A stretch of DNA of 64,000 nt from NCBI GenBank assembly GCA_026182355.1, contig JAPFBL010000559.1, positions 62,001-126,000 of the forward strand, given 5' to 3'. Under the pieces are notes generated by a model. It had not been told where the DNA came from and made no database searches. It saw only the letters and a list, made by a program, of their open reading frames with translations. Origin of the DNA: Hermatobates lingyangjiaoensis. Its lineage: Eukaryota > Arthropoda > Insecta > Hemiptera > Hermatobatidae. Positions 10,636 to 22,303 of the stretch are shown here, in pieces. The position numbers and the translations under genes are program-made. The stretch's first letter is position 1; each line of letters starts with the position of its first letter.

Positions 10636-11153
10636 AAATCATTAGTTGTGCAATCCGTAATTGTGTGGTATTTACTCATTCTGAGGTAAAATGGATAAAC
10701 CAACAAAAGTCTCCACACAAATGAAGTTTTTTATTCAACGCGTTTCGAACACTTTGTGTTCATCATCAGGAAAACACTATAATACAAATTAAATCTAATT
10801 AGTTACAAAAAATTAGAGTGAAATAACAAAAAATAAAAGTTCAATTAAGAGAATTCAAGACATACCCAAGGAAGTGGTACTGACGGGTTGGTCAAGTAAA
10901 AACAACTAAGTAGGAAACTGATCCCTTGCGAAAGAGGATAGGCAGGCATATAGGAGATAAGGTGACAAAGGTATCGGGTATGCTTGAAAGCCGTTAACTG
11001 AAATAGAGAAGAATAGTTTTTTTTGTAACTAATTAGATTTAATTTGTATTATAGTGTTTTCCTGATGATGAACACAAAGTGTTTGAAACGCGTTGAATAA
11101 AAAACTTCATTTGTGTGGAGACTTTTGTTGGTTTATCCATTTTACCTCAGAAT
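10636..11153. mobile_element. Family E hammerhead element with 12-bp target duplication
   Basis: Flanked by GATTTTTAGTTT (10624-10635 and 11154-11165), and it splits the Penelope-like pseudogene. It has a unique left lead of about 40 bp, then inverted arms of about 150 bp, each with an outward ribozyme: minus 10735-10780 and plus 11056-11102. Core: CUGAUGA, an extra U, stem II GAACAC-AAA-GUGUUC, GAAA and palindromic ACGCGU. The plus copy has U in place of the C that closes stem II. There is no (TA)n here, so the target duplication is clear. Confidence 0.85.
10735..10780 (-). ncRNA. Hammerhead ribozyme motif (family E)
   Basis: Intact family E core on the minus strand: CUGAUGA-U, a 6-bp stem II with an AAA loop, GAAA, ACGCGU, U at the predicted cut, then GAA pairing with UUC of the 5' strand. 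This has the longest stem II in the window. Confidence 0.7.
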
Positions 11154-11459
11154 GATTTTTAGTTTGATTATTCTTATATTAATGGTAATTCATTTTGTCT
11201 ATAAATTCTCTGCTTTTTAATATTATCAGATGTGGAAATGATTACGATAGTATTACTTTCATGCACCTTGCTAACTATGGCGTTAGCATCATAAATTTTT
11301 TTAAAACTGTTAATCTTTTTATTCTTACTATTTTTATAGTTTTTATAATTATATCTATTATTTCAGAAGCTAGATGACAAAGGTTGGTATTTTCTATCTT
11401 TTTAAAATTTATAAGATTTATCTTTTCATTGTTAATATAGAATATTACTATTCAACAAT

Positions 11460-11715
11460 TTATATATATATATATCAGTTCACAAACGAAGAAAAGCAAA
11501 ACACAGAGAAAGAGAGACACTTACAAACTCAAATTTTTGGATGATCCGTCTTCAGGAGAAAAGAGAGAATGGGCGACCAAGCACGCCGGAAACACAACGG
11601 CAGGAAACCGTCCCGGCAACCCTATGTGTCTCTTTCTCTGTGTGTTGCTTTTCTTCGTTTGTGAACTGATTTGCGTCCAGTTTGGATCGTTTTTTCGAAT
11701 TTTAAGTGGATATAT
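11460..11715. mobile_element. Family H hammerhead element
   Basis: Between (TA)n at 11460-11475 and 11710-11722. The minus ribozyme (11528-11565) has CUGAAGA, stem II GGAU..AUCC, but AAAA in place of GAAA. The right arm holds the tail and the GUCC-loop-GGAUCG hairpin at 11675-11689 without its own ribozyme core. The short ORFs on both strands are artefacts of the palindrome. Confidence 0.7.
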
Positions 11716-11721
11716 ATATAT

Positions 11722-11890
11722 ACTTAAAATAAACTGTGACACATAGTCAGAAACATAACAAAGACTCACTTTTCAATATTGCGACCGTAATGGCGGTCGT
11801 TCTCAGGAGAAGAAGTGAATTGACAGAGGGACGACAGTCAACTAAAGAACTCACCGGGTGAGGGCTAAAGCAGTGCTGCCGCAAAGGAGA
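11722..11890 (-). mobile_element. Family I element with degenerate ribozyme
   Basis: After the (TA)n, minus-strand reading gives CUGAGAA, an extra C, a strong stem II (GACCGCC..GGUC), GCAA, then palindromic AUAU and stem I remnants (about 11775-11815). Two core substitutions make cleavage unlikely. The right-hand partner arm is missing. Confidence 0.55.
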
Positions 11891-11984
11891 AAAATAAAAA
11901 AAGGAACTAAAGAGTCTAGATCAAGGAAAAAAAATGTTGTTTTTAAAAAGGAGAATATAAGTGAAGAAAAATATAAAAAATAAA

Positions 11985-12155
11985 GAATATATATATAAAA
12001 ATAAAGATTATATATATACATACCAAGTAAATGAAACAATTTCACGAAGTAAATAAACTACATTGACAAGGAACACACAGAAAAGAAACAGAAACTCACT
12101 ACTATATTTCGATGGCCTCGTTATCAGGAGGATGGAAACGAGTCACTCGGCAACC
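11985..12155 (-). mobile_element. Family J element with degenerate ribozyme
   Basis: Adjacent to (TA)n tracts at 11985-12020. The minus-strand motif near 12095-12140 reads CUGAUAA, C, GAGGCCAUC, GAAA, AUAU: one core substitution (G8 to A) and short stems. The tail (ACGAAGTAAATAAACTA) recurs at about 48350-48400 and 51360-51400. Confidence 0.55.
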
Positions 12156-12779
12156 AGACCACGACCCAGTTTTACTATTAAATAGTAAATAGTCGAAAAT
12201 GAAAACTCATAATTGTTGGGAAGCTGTTTAGTTCTTACTTTTAGCTTTTAGTTATTATTGACTAGTATATCAAACCGTTATGACGTTTGCCTTGTTCATG
12301 AATGGCGTCTTTACATCTGCGCTGTTAAATTCTTATAATAAACTCTTTATTGATCGTGTCATGATTATATATTTACTGATACATTAATTCTAGAACTAAA
12401 ATCCTTTTACAAGGGTAAAATGTACTAACCACAATATCGGACCTATCACTGTGAAAATAGTTTAAACATTCTGTAATTATTAATTTATTTAAATATTTCA
12501 ATGGAATTTCTAGCCAAAGAGTTCTAAAGACTTTATGCTCACTAGTTTAAGCTTTATAATTGTTTCTGTAAAAACATTGAATGAAGGGTCGTAGAGATAC
12601 AATCTTATCAATTGTGATAAAGGCTATTGTTTACAAGTCAGAGAATGTTAGAGGTCACCTGATAATACAGAAGCTTTTTGATCCTTTAATCCAGTATTTT
12701 CCAAATATAAGGTTAAACCCCCGTAAAAAGGTTGTTTATCTCCATGCCAAGTCGCTGATCTCCTGTATATAATTCAGAA

Positions 12780-13610
12780 AAAATAATTCGTTCTGGACAA
12801 TTCAAATCGGGTAGGAAGTGATGGTATGACAGAACAAGGGTGATTGTAATTTAGTCGTTATGCTCCTCTACTAGCCTCTAACACACAACACCGACTTTCG
12901 GCCGTCTCGGGGTTAACCTGCTATATGCAGGGACAAACGAAGAGGAGGAGAAGGTGACCAGGGGCTGGGACTGACCACCTTCGTTTCACAATCCTTCCAA
13001 CTTCCCAAATCCTCTCCTCTTATCCCAGCCCCAATCCAAGGCTTTATGCAATCTGTTCCGAAGGATGGATGATACAGGGGTTACTGTATTACGAAAGGAG
13101 CCTCAAGGGTATCAGGTGACCCCATTGAGTAAAGAGCCTTACTCCGTTATGCAGTTCTCTGCCAGAGTGGACAAAATACCACCGATAGAGCTTCAGTGAT
13201 TTTTCCCTGTATGATACTTAGGAGAAGGAAGTCCAGAGACTATCCTCCGGAAGCGCAGATGGTCCAAAAGCGCTAACTAGTGGGAGCTAACCACCCACAA
13301 GTGCACCTAAGGGCACCAAGAAGGAGAAAAGAAGTTACTTTCTCCCAAAACTTAGGGAGCCTGAATGGACATTATGAATGGTGGTTTATACAGATTCTGC
13401 AAAAAAAGAGGAAGAAACACCGTTGCACCTGCTGACTGACTGTAAGGATACTTTGCTGCATAGAGGTAGGTGCTTCGGGACACTCAACAACACTTTAGTA
13501 CTTCTGTACTAAAGTACTTCTGTACTGTACTTCTTCTGTACAGAAGAAGGGGAGCACAATAGTTTTTAAGACGCAGTACCACAGTCACCCTCAAACAATA
13601 ATAATAATTA
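12780..13610 (+). mobile_element. LINE 3'-end fragment
   Basis: The 3' part (about 13365-13610) is collinear with the ORF end and tail of the copy at 15985-16365: the RFCKVEEETPLHLL-like cysteine stretch is recognisable but carries frameshifts, and both share a CGCAGTACCACAGTCACCCTCAA tail-like phrase (broken here as CGCAGTACCACAG and TCACCCTCAA) followed by an A/T-rich repeat. The segment upstream (12880-13360) is GC-richer than its surroundings and shows no intact ORF. A local (AGTACTTCTGT) reiteration sits at 13495-13550. Confidence 0.55.
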
Positions 13611-13784
13611 TGATAATGATAGAACAAACGCTGAACGTAGAAAGGCTTATGTATTTGGCAATATTTAAAAACAGGAAGAGTGAGAGATCATTTGGAGGTC
13701 AGATATCTGACTACTATTCCAATTTTCATATACTTTATACTACTAGTAGTAGTACTTTATACTACTATTATAATTGTTTATCCA

Positions 13785-13845
13785 TTTCTCTCTCTCTCTC
13801 TCTCTCACTCTCTCTTTCTATCACTCTTTCACTCTATCTATCTTA
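13785..13845. repeat. (CT)n-rich microsatellite
   Basis: Imperfect CT/CTAT run between AT-rich sequence. It produces the Ser/Leu-rich part of a spurious ORF. Confidence 0.85.
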
Positions 13846-14000
13846 TGATGGATTGATTAGAAATTTATCTAATCTCTTCTGAGGTTGGAGGAATTTATAT
13901 GGAGAGGCTGATTTGAAACCGAACAAGTTCAATTATCGAAATGAAATGGTAACTTGATGCGAGAGTAATTTCAAATCACGACTCATGGAGACGATATAAC

Positions 14001-14349
14001 GTTTTTGGTTGTTTCTTTTCCAACGCCAACCTTATAAGGCTTTCAACATTAAGTGCTCCTCTAAGGGTGGGAATTGTGGTTCATTTATTATTTGGTGCCA
14101 TTTTAGTAACACACGGGCCACATAACCTGTTGATTCTACTTTGGGATCCTACATTTTTCCTGAACTCAGTTGTATTCAGAGTAGGGATCTTTAGCGATTA
14201 CCTGACATCATACAGCCTTGGGTCCTTCGAAGGACGACGTGCTCAGATTTTTTCACCTCCAACACGAATAAATCGTGTGCTAGAGTGGGTATTGAACCCT
14301 GGACCTACCAGTCCAGCTGCAAGAACTGAGCAACCTAACCCCCTGGAGG
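14001..14349 (-). mobile_element. tRNA-derived SINE with target duplication
   Basis: On the minus strand the head (near 14345-14270) reads GGGTTAGGTTGCTCAG ... GGTCCAGGGTTCAATAC, resembling tRNA A and B boxes. It is followed by a body (AAAGATCCCTACTCTGAATA) shared with copies at 16995, 24060, 25380 and 16400. CGATATAAC flanks it at 13992-14000 and 14350-14358, a 9-bp target duplication. This is one of the better-preserved copies. Confidence 0.75.
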
Positions 14350-14358
14350 CGATATAAC

Positions 14359-15980
14359 AAGAACTTCGTATAACATTGATTCCATCTTCTTCCTATCACT
14401 TTTCTATAAAACTCCAAAGCTTCAAATTAGGCTACTTATACGTGTAATACTCTTTATTTAATACGTTTAATACTCCTTTTGTGATTAAATAAGTTTCTTT
14501 GCATGGCTTTTTGAAGACAGTAAGGACAGTTCTTTACTAAAATAAATTAAAAAACTGATTATTAAAAGTGTTAACAGCTGTCAAAAGAAAGAGACATTCT
14601 TTTCCTCTAAACTAGATTAGCTATTATAAAGTTGATCAAACTCAGAAGCTGTATCACTCATTACTTGAATATCAAAATCAACGAAGTATAAAGGTGTACA
14701 ACATCTATTTAAAGAAGAAAGGTTAAAGACAGAAATATTTTAATATAATAAAAACATTCAAAATCTAAAAAGAGTAACACACAGAGTAAAGAAATACAGT
14801 TATTAACTCAAAATTTTGAAAAATCCGTCCTCAGGAGAAAAGAGACAGGAATACCAAACACTCCGGAGATGCAACGTAGGTTTTTCTAGTCCCCCCACCC
14901 CTTCCAGCCTCTCATCTTTAGAACAGTTTATTTCCCTACTTGATGAAGTTTAAAATTTATTTATTATATATCATGATAATTATAATTAATATTCATTAAT
15001 TATAACAATTAATTAATATTCATTAATTATAACCAACGACCAACGACCAACGAATATTACCATGCACAACAATGCATGTCGTAAATAGCAGTTCCGGACC
15101 AGAGGCCCACTACTGCTAGATTCTCATCCTGCTATTTTTGTTGGGTCAGTAAACAATTTCAAGAATGGGGGAGTCAGTCAGTAAGGGAATGTGTCGTCTT
15201 CGTGGTCGTTTGGTCTTCAGGCTTTGCATTCTCTGAGGTACTGTATACTTTTGGAGTCATGTGGTCATTATTTTTAGTTTAAGTAGGAAACTTTGAGGAT
15301 CGTGGTATTAGGAAGCAAAGATGTCCTAATACCTTAACCTGAACATTAATATGTTCGCTAACAAAGTCAATTTTAAAAACACCATTGATGCACTAGTAAC
15401 TTATCAAATATTCTATTTAATTTTTGCAGTAGTTTTTACAGTTGTGCCATAGTTCACGGTGTTTATAAAATCTTTTAACTATTTAGAAATTTTATTATAA
15501 AAGTAAATTAATATGTAAATTATAAACATTAAAACAAAGTAAAAAGTTACTACTAATGATTTTTGTTTTTCATTATTTAACGTACTAATAAACTAATAGA
15601 ATAAATTGCTCAAAGTACAGGAAAGCAAAGTCGACTTTTGGGAATATTTTGTTCTCCAAATTATTCATTGCGTGTGTTTAGTTTTCATGAAGCGTTAAAG
15701 TTGCTTAATCACTTAAATAATCCCGGAGGCGTAACTTGGAAAGGTGAAAGTCGATTCAGAGTGTTGGCAGCATACCCTTCCATATGGGGTCACCATATGC
15801 TCTAATGCCTGTAAGAGTTCCACTTTGTTGGATACAACCTCAGAACAGCAACTTTGTCTTTAAACGAATTTTCTACTTATACTTGAAGTTTTTGGTACTT
15901 TCGATTCAAATCTTCTAAATTTACTTTTTATCTTTTTATCAAGTCTGAGTGTCCTATTTGATTTCAACAACTAAAATTTA
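14359..15980. other. Mostly unannotated; includes family H remnant 14750-14945
   Basis: A family H arm with a mutated ribozyme (CUGAGGA, GGAU, UCAAAAU) is at about 14795-14845. An ATTAATTATAA reiteration lies at 14980-15040. The rest is AT-rich with no exon I can support; 15720-15870 is slightly GC-richer but unassigned. Confidence 0.5.
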
Positions 15981-15984
15981 ATTT

Positions 15985-16365
15985 TTGATTTTCTTAACTG
16001 GTAGCCATGTTTATGGTTCTCCTATTTTAACTGGTTTTCTAACGGGTCACTGCAAACTTAATGGCCATCTACAGCAAACGGGCATTAGCAATGATGGTTT
16101 GTGCAGATTCTGCAAAGTTGAGGAAGAAACACCGCTGCATCTGCTGGCTGATTGTCAAGCCACTGTGCTACACAGAGGCAGGTGCTTCAGGACACTCAAC
16201 AAAACCATAGAAGAGCTTTTACCGTTGGACCCAGCAAAAGTACTGAGTTTCTTGGAAGCGTTGAAGCTAACTGGGGTACTATAGTACAGAAGGGGGGAAA
16301 GTACAATAGTTCTTAGGCCGCAGTACTACAATCACCCTCAACAAATAAATAAATAAATATGGTTC
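15985..16365 (+). mobile_element. LINE 3' end with intact C-terminal ORF segment
   Basis: An open segment of about 95 codons (to the stop at 16282) encodes LTGHCKLNGHLQQTGI followed by CRFCKVEEETPLHLL and DC: the C-terminal Cys/His cluster (C-x2-C ... H-x3/4-C) typical of the end of non-LTR ORF2 in the R1/Jockey/I group. A roughly 70-bp 3' UTR and an (AAAT)n tail at 16346-16362 follow. It is a 5'-truncated retrotransposon copy, not a host gene. Confidence 0.75.
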
Positions 16366-16399
16366 TCCTACATTTGCTTTCGATTCTTCTGTTCATTCT

Positions 16400-16835
16400 T
16401 CAATGAGCAATTTTTTTTCGGCTCTTATTTTAGTATTGGGCAAACCACATTACCTGGTTGATTCTACATAGACGAGACTAAATTGTATCACTCCAGTTTG
16501 CTAGAGTAGGGACCTTTAATCAGTAGGCTCGGGACTGACAGCTTAATGCCCCCTCTTGTAAATTCGAAGTAAATTCGGGTCGTAGGTTAGGTTTGTCAGC
16601 CTGATTTGATTTTGTGTTAAGGTCAAAAGGCTTGACCTTAACATACACTAGAGTGTATGACACTCTAGTCATACACTGAGTGTCTTGTCAAAGCAGGCTT
16701 AATGTCCTCTCCAAGGGATGTCGGAGACGGATTTTTTCACCTCCCACATAAGAGTCAATTTGATAATGAAACCCCGATTTACCAGTCCTGAGGCAAAATC
16801 ACTACTCACTGGGCTACCCTGGTCCTAGGACCTTC
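16400..16835 (-). mobile_element. tRNA-derived SINE, reverse copy with internal insertion
   Basis: Same body as the SINE at 14001-14349, read on the minus strand: a B-box-like segment near 16770-16790 and the (G)TCCCTACTCTAGCA body near 16500-16520. A roughly 100-bp unrelated segment, including a duplicated ACACTAGAGTGTATGACACT-type palindrome near 16645-16680, interrupts it. Confidence 0.6.
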
Positions 16836-16997
16836 CATGTTATATCTTTCATAAATTGTAAAAATACTTCATAGACAGTTATAATGTAAATAGATTGTTT
16901 TTGTAGATTTAAATATGTGGAAAGACGATTGACTGTAAGGGTAGGTTATTTCCTACCCTTAGAATATTATACGTCAAACGGCTGACCAAGAATGAAG

Positions 16998-17330
16998 AGA
17001 GGGCCAGGTTAGCTCAGTGGTTAACGTACTCGCCTCTGAACTGGTAGTCCGGGGTTCGATCTCCACCTGGCCCTCAATTTATTCACACGCGAGGTGAATA
17101 AATCTTAGTACGTTGTCCCTCAGAGAGAACGTAGAGCCGTCGGTCCCGAGCCTGTACAATACCACGTATTTGTGAAAGATCCCTACTCGAAATGCACTTG
17201 AGTCAGGCAATATTTAGGACTTCCAATATCACAGGAATCTGTAGAAACACCGATCAAACAAAAAACCGGTAAACAACTGATGTTATTACCCGCTAGGGGA
17301 TGAGTTTAAACGATAAAAAAAAAATCTGGA
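16998..17330 (+). mobile_element. tRNA-derived SINE, forward copy
   Basis: The head GGGCCAGGTTAGCTCAGTGG ... GGGGTTCGATCTCC ... CTGGCCC has a 7-bp acceptor-like pairing and A/B boxes, but the anticodon and T stems do not fold as a proper tRNA. The body shares AAAGATCCCTACTCGAAAT and CTAGGGGATGAGTTTAAACGAT with the copy at 24060-24385 and ends in an A run. A functional tRNA gene is unlikely. Confidence 0.8.
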
Positions 17331-17479
17331 GTGGCCTACACTCTACTTTACTATAAGTAACTTAATGTCAAATTTCTTGAGTATATAAAACATAACGTCT
17401 CATTTAAGCATAAAGTAAACATCTAAATGGGATATAATTATTAGCCTGTCATTCCTGAGGTAGTACAGATAGTGATGAA

Positions 17480-18960
17480 GGACATATCAATTTATAAGCT
17501 TATTTTTGTATCACAAATAAATTATTATTTGCAAATAATTTCATTAGTATAGCTACAGCAGTAATAACATTTTTGAAAAACCAAAGTGAACATTTCTTGA
17601 AAAGAAATAGTATCCTACAAGAGAACATGGCTATTGTTCAAATAGCCAGTAGATTTCTTACATCGTTTACTTGACATCCTTCTACATTGAATATTAATGT
17701 AAAATTTTCAAATTTGAAACAGTAAAATACTCTTTTTTTCTCTGAAAAACTTCTTAAACAGCGAAGAAAATGTTGTTTTAAGGTGATTTGTTAATTAAAG
17801 ATGCACGATAATTACAGTTATTAATCTCTAAACGAAAGATTTCAATTTTGAATTATCTTTTACATTTTTGGTTTTTAGCAGAATTATTATACTGGGAATT
17901 TTATGGCTTCTTAGTATTTAATAAGATCATTTTCCTTCCCCTTTGTCAAATAACATATATACGAATTTTTTTTTAATGAGTGTTATCATTTACCTGCACA
18001 ATATTATTCCTCTTACATCTCTTATAAGTCAATAATATATTTTCATTTTTCCATTAGAAACATCAATTTTATCTCAGTGGATTCGCTCAAAAAATTTCTA
18101 AGTCAATGTAAACAATGTAAAAACATACAAAAAATTCGACAAGTATAGCAGGTGATCTCTTAGTCTAGAATAAACAAACAGTTTTTATATCGTTATTGCT
18201 CTTTCCCGTAATTGAAACTTCATGAATTTTTTTTTGTGAATTGCTAATTTTTTGTTCCATTTTTGGTCAAATTTTCATTATTTTTTAACGAGCCGTTTAG
18301 CGTCAAAAAAACATTTTCTGAAAACACAAATCGTACTGTAACGCCCCTTTAGCGAAAGTAATTTCAAAAAAAAATATCTCAACTCATTTGCCATATAATG
18401 TTCTATTTGTAGGCATAGTTTCATTATTGTCCGTCAAACAGTATGGCTTGTATCGCTCTCACAAGGTTTGAGATTGAATTAAAAGTCAAAGTTTTTACAT
18501 TTTAGTGAAAAAAAAATATTTCCTGTTGTCTTAAAATTCTGAATATATTTTTCGTTTGTTGCATTTGTAACTTCAAAGATAATGTCAAAATTTCAAAACT
18601 CTAGGGTTATCAGTTTAGGAGAAATAAATGTTTAAAAAAAACGGTTTTTGGCAAAAAAAGTGACTTTCCCATCATGCATAATTCTTCCCAAACAACAGGG
18701 ATCTTCGTCTAAATGGGGCCCATTTTTGTGTAAAATATCAACTTGATCCATCAAAGATTCTGGACCGTAGCGTAGTAACAAGCAATGCTAACACACGCAC
18801 CCACCCACACACACACAGACATCATCGTAAAAACGTCATAAAACGACTTCTGGTACCTCAAAACATGTAATTCCGTCAAAATCTCGAGATCGAATTTTTT
18901 CACGATCACTATACTTTACTTATAGTAAAGTAATAGTAAAGAATGGAGATAAGAAACTTT
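17480..18960. repeat. Dispersed repeat Q, copy 1
   Basis: About 1.4 kb, collinear with 48640-50990 (there split by a pogo element), and partly with 47900-48060. Shared landmarks are ACAGCTACAGCAGTAATAA-type, TGACTTTCCCATCATGCATA, TCAACTTGATCCATCAAAGA and the right end CGATCACTATACT..GTAAAGTA. No coding capacity is visible and no target duplication was found, so class is undecided; a non-LTR 3' UTR or a foldback DNA element are both possible. Confidence 0.6.
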
Positions 18961-19095
18961 CTCCCTGACTAACCTGGAAGTCAGAGCATTCGTACGCAGA
19001 ATTATGACACATATCAATATGACTGATTTCTTTTCGAATAATTAAAACATCATATTACCTTGTAAAATACTTCTTTAACATAACATATATTGCAG

Positions 19096-19205
19096 CACGC
19101 TACAGAGCGTTAGTATTTGGTGCTGTACAAATCGATAAGCAAGTAAAAACCCCTGGTGTAGAATTGCGTGAATGCAACATGCAGTCAGCATTCAACTTAA
19201 CATTG
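19096..19205 (+). CDS. Exon, phase 1 in, phase 0 out
   Basis: Acceptor TATATTGCAG, donor ACATTG/GTAGGG. Only one frame is open; it encodes about 36 residues beginning RYRALVFGAV and ending MQSAFNLTL. The previous exon must contribute one base. Confidence 0.6.
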
Positions 19206-22200
19206 GTAGGGCTTTATTAATAATAGCTGCAAAATAAAACTCTATTTTAGTTTGCGCTATTGCAAATATTATCACAATAAAACAAACAATATCAGATTTA
19301 GGTTGATGTATATATTGCAATATCTATTTATTTTTCCTTACATAAATCTAACTTTCTCTCTCTGGTGTGTAACATTAAATAAACCTTAAAGTAGTATCGT
19401 TCTCATTTGATTTAAGTAAAATTTTTAAAGAAATGCTTAATTTTTTGTGGTTTGTACTCAAGGAAATTGTTATTTATTTTTGGATTGTTGTTGATTTGTT
19501 CTGGTTTCAGGTACTCTATTCCCCCAAAGAGGTCAACACCCAGTCACTACAGGTAGAGATCCTGGAGAGAGAGGTCTCTGAGCTCAAGGTCAGTTTGTCT
19601 GAAGCTAATTCAAAGAATTCCTCCCTCAATCAGATCATCGACCAGCAACGCAAGTATGACCCTTGAGCCAAGCTTCATATTTATATCAGAATGAGGTTAG
19701 ACAGCTTAAGTTGGCTCTTTAGAAATTGAGAACTAAACCAAGCTGTAGAGTGGCTAGAGACCAAGAAAGTTCAACTTTAGCAACTTTATATATAACATTT
19801 AGTTTTCAAATTTTGTATTAAGACAGTATGAAGTAATGTTTCGTTCTCCTTAAAGAGATCCTAGTTTATGCAACCTTCCGGTATAGGGTGCCTCCTACCA
19901 CAATATGGTGCTGCCCAGTACGTCTCCTCCTAGTACATGTACCACATAACACACGACAACCGCTACAGTGAATGCTGTTTCTAGCTTCTAGCATGGGCCC
20001 CCTCATTTTTTTTGAGCTTATCTCATTCCATACAAATTAAATATCAACTAAAAAGCCATAACCACAGTAATTATAATTAAAATTGTATTTATTGATTTCT
20101 ATTATATCACAAAAAAAAGTTATTTTTAAGGCAAAGTATTTACGATGGAAGTGCGATATTGGGAGAAGCTTGCAATTCTGTCAAAGGGCTAACAGTAATG
20201 TGAAAATGAAATTTTATTTTTATAAGTGATTTGGTATTTTGTGATATTCAGTGTACAAACGTTAGCACAAACACACCAATTTGAGAGAACTATTTATTGG
20301 CCTCAAAGGACATCAAAATGTTTATTTCAGATGAAAACTGGATATCGAACTTTAGACCTAAACATAATACTTTCGATACTTTTTTTTTCATACAGAAGGT
20401 AAATGAAAATATAAGATTGATATGGTGAGATAATAGTACAATTATACATTATGATAATACAAATGCATGTTTACAAACAACTTTTCAAAAGCAATGATTT
20501 CTAAACTATCTATGTTACATTAAAAATTGTAGATGTCTGGATCAAATAAAAATTACACCAAATTTGCAAAGTACTTGAATTATATTATTTAAATAAATTT
20601 AAAAATCAGGAATTTCTAACAAAAAAGTGTATATACAAAACTATAGTTTATCGGGACTCGGTCAGTTCTTCAGTAATACTTAGTAAGTCTTGTAATGTAA
20701 TACTTAGTTTTTCTGTTTCAAAATTTATACTTCTGCCTATGAGAAAGGTTTTAAATAAACACCGAAACGTTAGCAATGAGAGTTTAAGATATTATTATCA
20801 ACCGTCATACCTCGACTATCGCTGCTGAAGTCGCCCGACCGGTTTCGCAATGGCTGCATCATCAATGGGACTAATATAACTTTTCAAAATCACGGATATA
20901 AATACCTATTTTAACTCAGTGGTGCCAATATATGTGCCTAAATTTACTTCGTCTCTGTTTTGTCCGTCCTGTCTTCTTTTCATTGGTTTTTTATTGGTTT
21001 AAATATTATGTCTGCCTGGTGCTTAATTTGTTCATTTATTAGTATATAAACACAAAAATACTGATAATCTAATAAACGACCAAATTAAGCACCAGGCAGA
21101 CATAATATTTAAACCAATAAAAAACCAACGAAAAGAAGACAGGACAGACAGGACAGAGACGACTTAAACATTAAAAGACAAAAAAACAGATTAAACAAAA
21201 TAAAATAAAAGTGTTAGGTAGGAAATTTAGGCATATATATTGCCACCATTGAGTTAAAATAGGTATTTATATCCGTGATTTTGAAAGGTTACATTAGTCC
21301 CGTTGATGATGCAGCCATTGCGAAACCGGTCGGGCGACTTCAGCAGCGATAGACGAGGTATGACGGTTGATAATAATATCTTATTTACTAACCTTTGTGT
21401 CACTAACAATGTTAATAAGAGTTTAATTTTAACCTTAAGAACTGACCGATTCCCGATAAACTTTGTTAGTTTTGTTAGTTTGTTAGTTTTGTTTCTATTC
21501 CACGGTCGATACTTTTATCAAAATTTATTTATTATATATATATCAATGATCAAATCACAATAAGAAATGAGAAAACAAGACTAAGATCTTTCAACCGTAA
21601 CAAGCGGTCTTTGTCAGAGTCAAAAACCCAACTGAGTTTTTGACTCTGACGAAGACCGCTTGTTACGGTTGAAAGATCTTAGTCTTGTTTTCCCATTTCT
21701 TATTGTGGTTTGATCATTGATTGTTATTTCACGTGTTTATGTGAAATCGATATATATATATTATATATATATATAACAAACACTTTTTCTTTTTCTCGGA
21801 GTTTGGTCAGGGTAAATATATGGAATCACCTTTTTGCCAACGTTTCGTCTTTATTTCAAGACATCCTCAGGGCTATAATGATTCCATATATTTACCCTGA
21901 CCAAACTCCGAGAAAAAGAAAAAGTGTTTGTTAATATTTTGTGATCAAGAAAACAGTACCGTATATATATATATATATATACACTTTAACACATAGAAAA
22001 GAACACAGAAAGACACTACAGAACTGACTTCGATATTTCGACATCCGTCGTCGTCGGGAAGAAGTGCGAAATACTCGCGTTGAGAAGCAAACTGCTACTC
22101 AGTTGAGTAGCAGTTTGCTTCTCAACGCGAGTATTTCGCACTTCTTCCCGACGACGACGGATGTCGAAATATCGAAGTGAGTTCTGTAGTGTCTTTCTGT

Positions 22201-22256
22201 GTTCTTTTCTTTGTGTTAAAGTGTTTATTGTCCACACGGACCTTTCATTTTATTCG

Positions 22257-22303
<47 letters not shown>

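Larger units (their letters stand above)
8440..11400 (-). pseudogene. Decayed Penelope-like element reverse transcriptase
   Basis: Translated on the minus strand, ordered fragments of a Penelope-like reverse transcriptase appear. They are: a KIYDANAIVSKVHES..TIVIISTSDNIKK-like stretch (about 11350-11200); a VNCRNTPVYKISREI-type stretch leading to motif A, MSFDIKNLYI (about 10520-10300); motif B, GIGNTISVILSEIF (about 9225-9150); a broken motif C, RY then LDNFFLIVYN (about 9110-9060); and INNKLNF...VRNNLNFKIY (8660-8540). Frameshifts and stops are frequent, so it is dead. Three later insertions split it: a ribozyme element at 10636-11153, a mariner at 9240-10154 and a Helitron at 8678-9026. 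No GIY-YIG nuclease domain was found. Confidence 0.7.

Noticed and set aside
17003..17075. Functional tRNA gene
   Set aside because: Acceptor stem and A/B boxes look right, but anticodon and T stems do not pair, and the sequence is the head of a SINE family with at least four other copies here.
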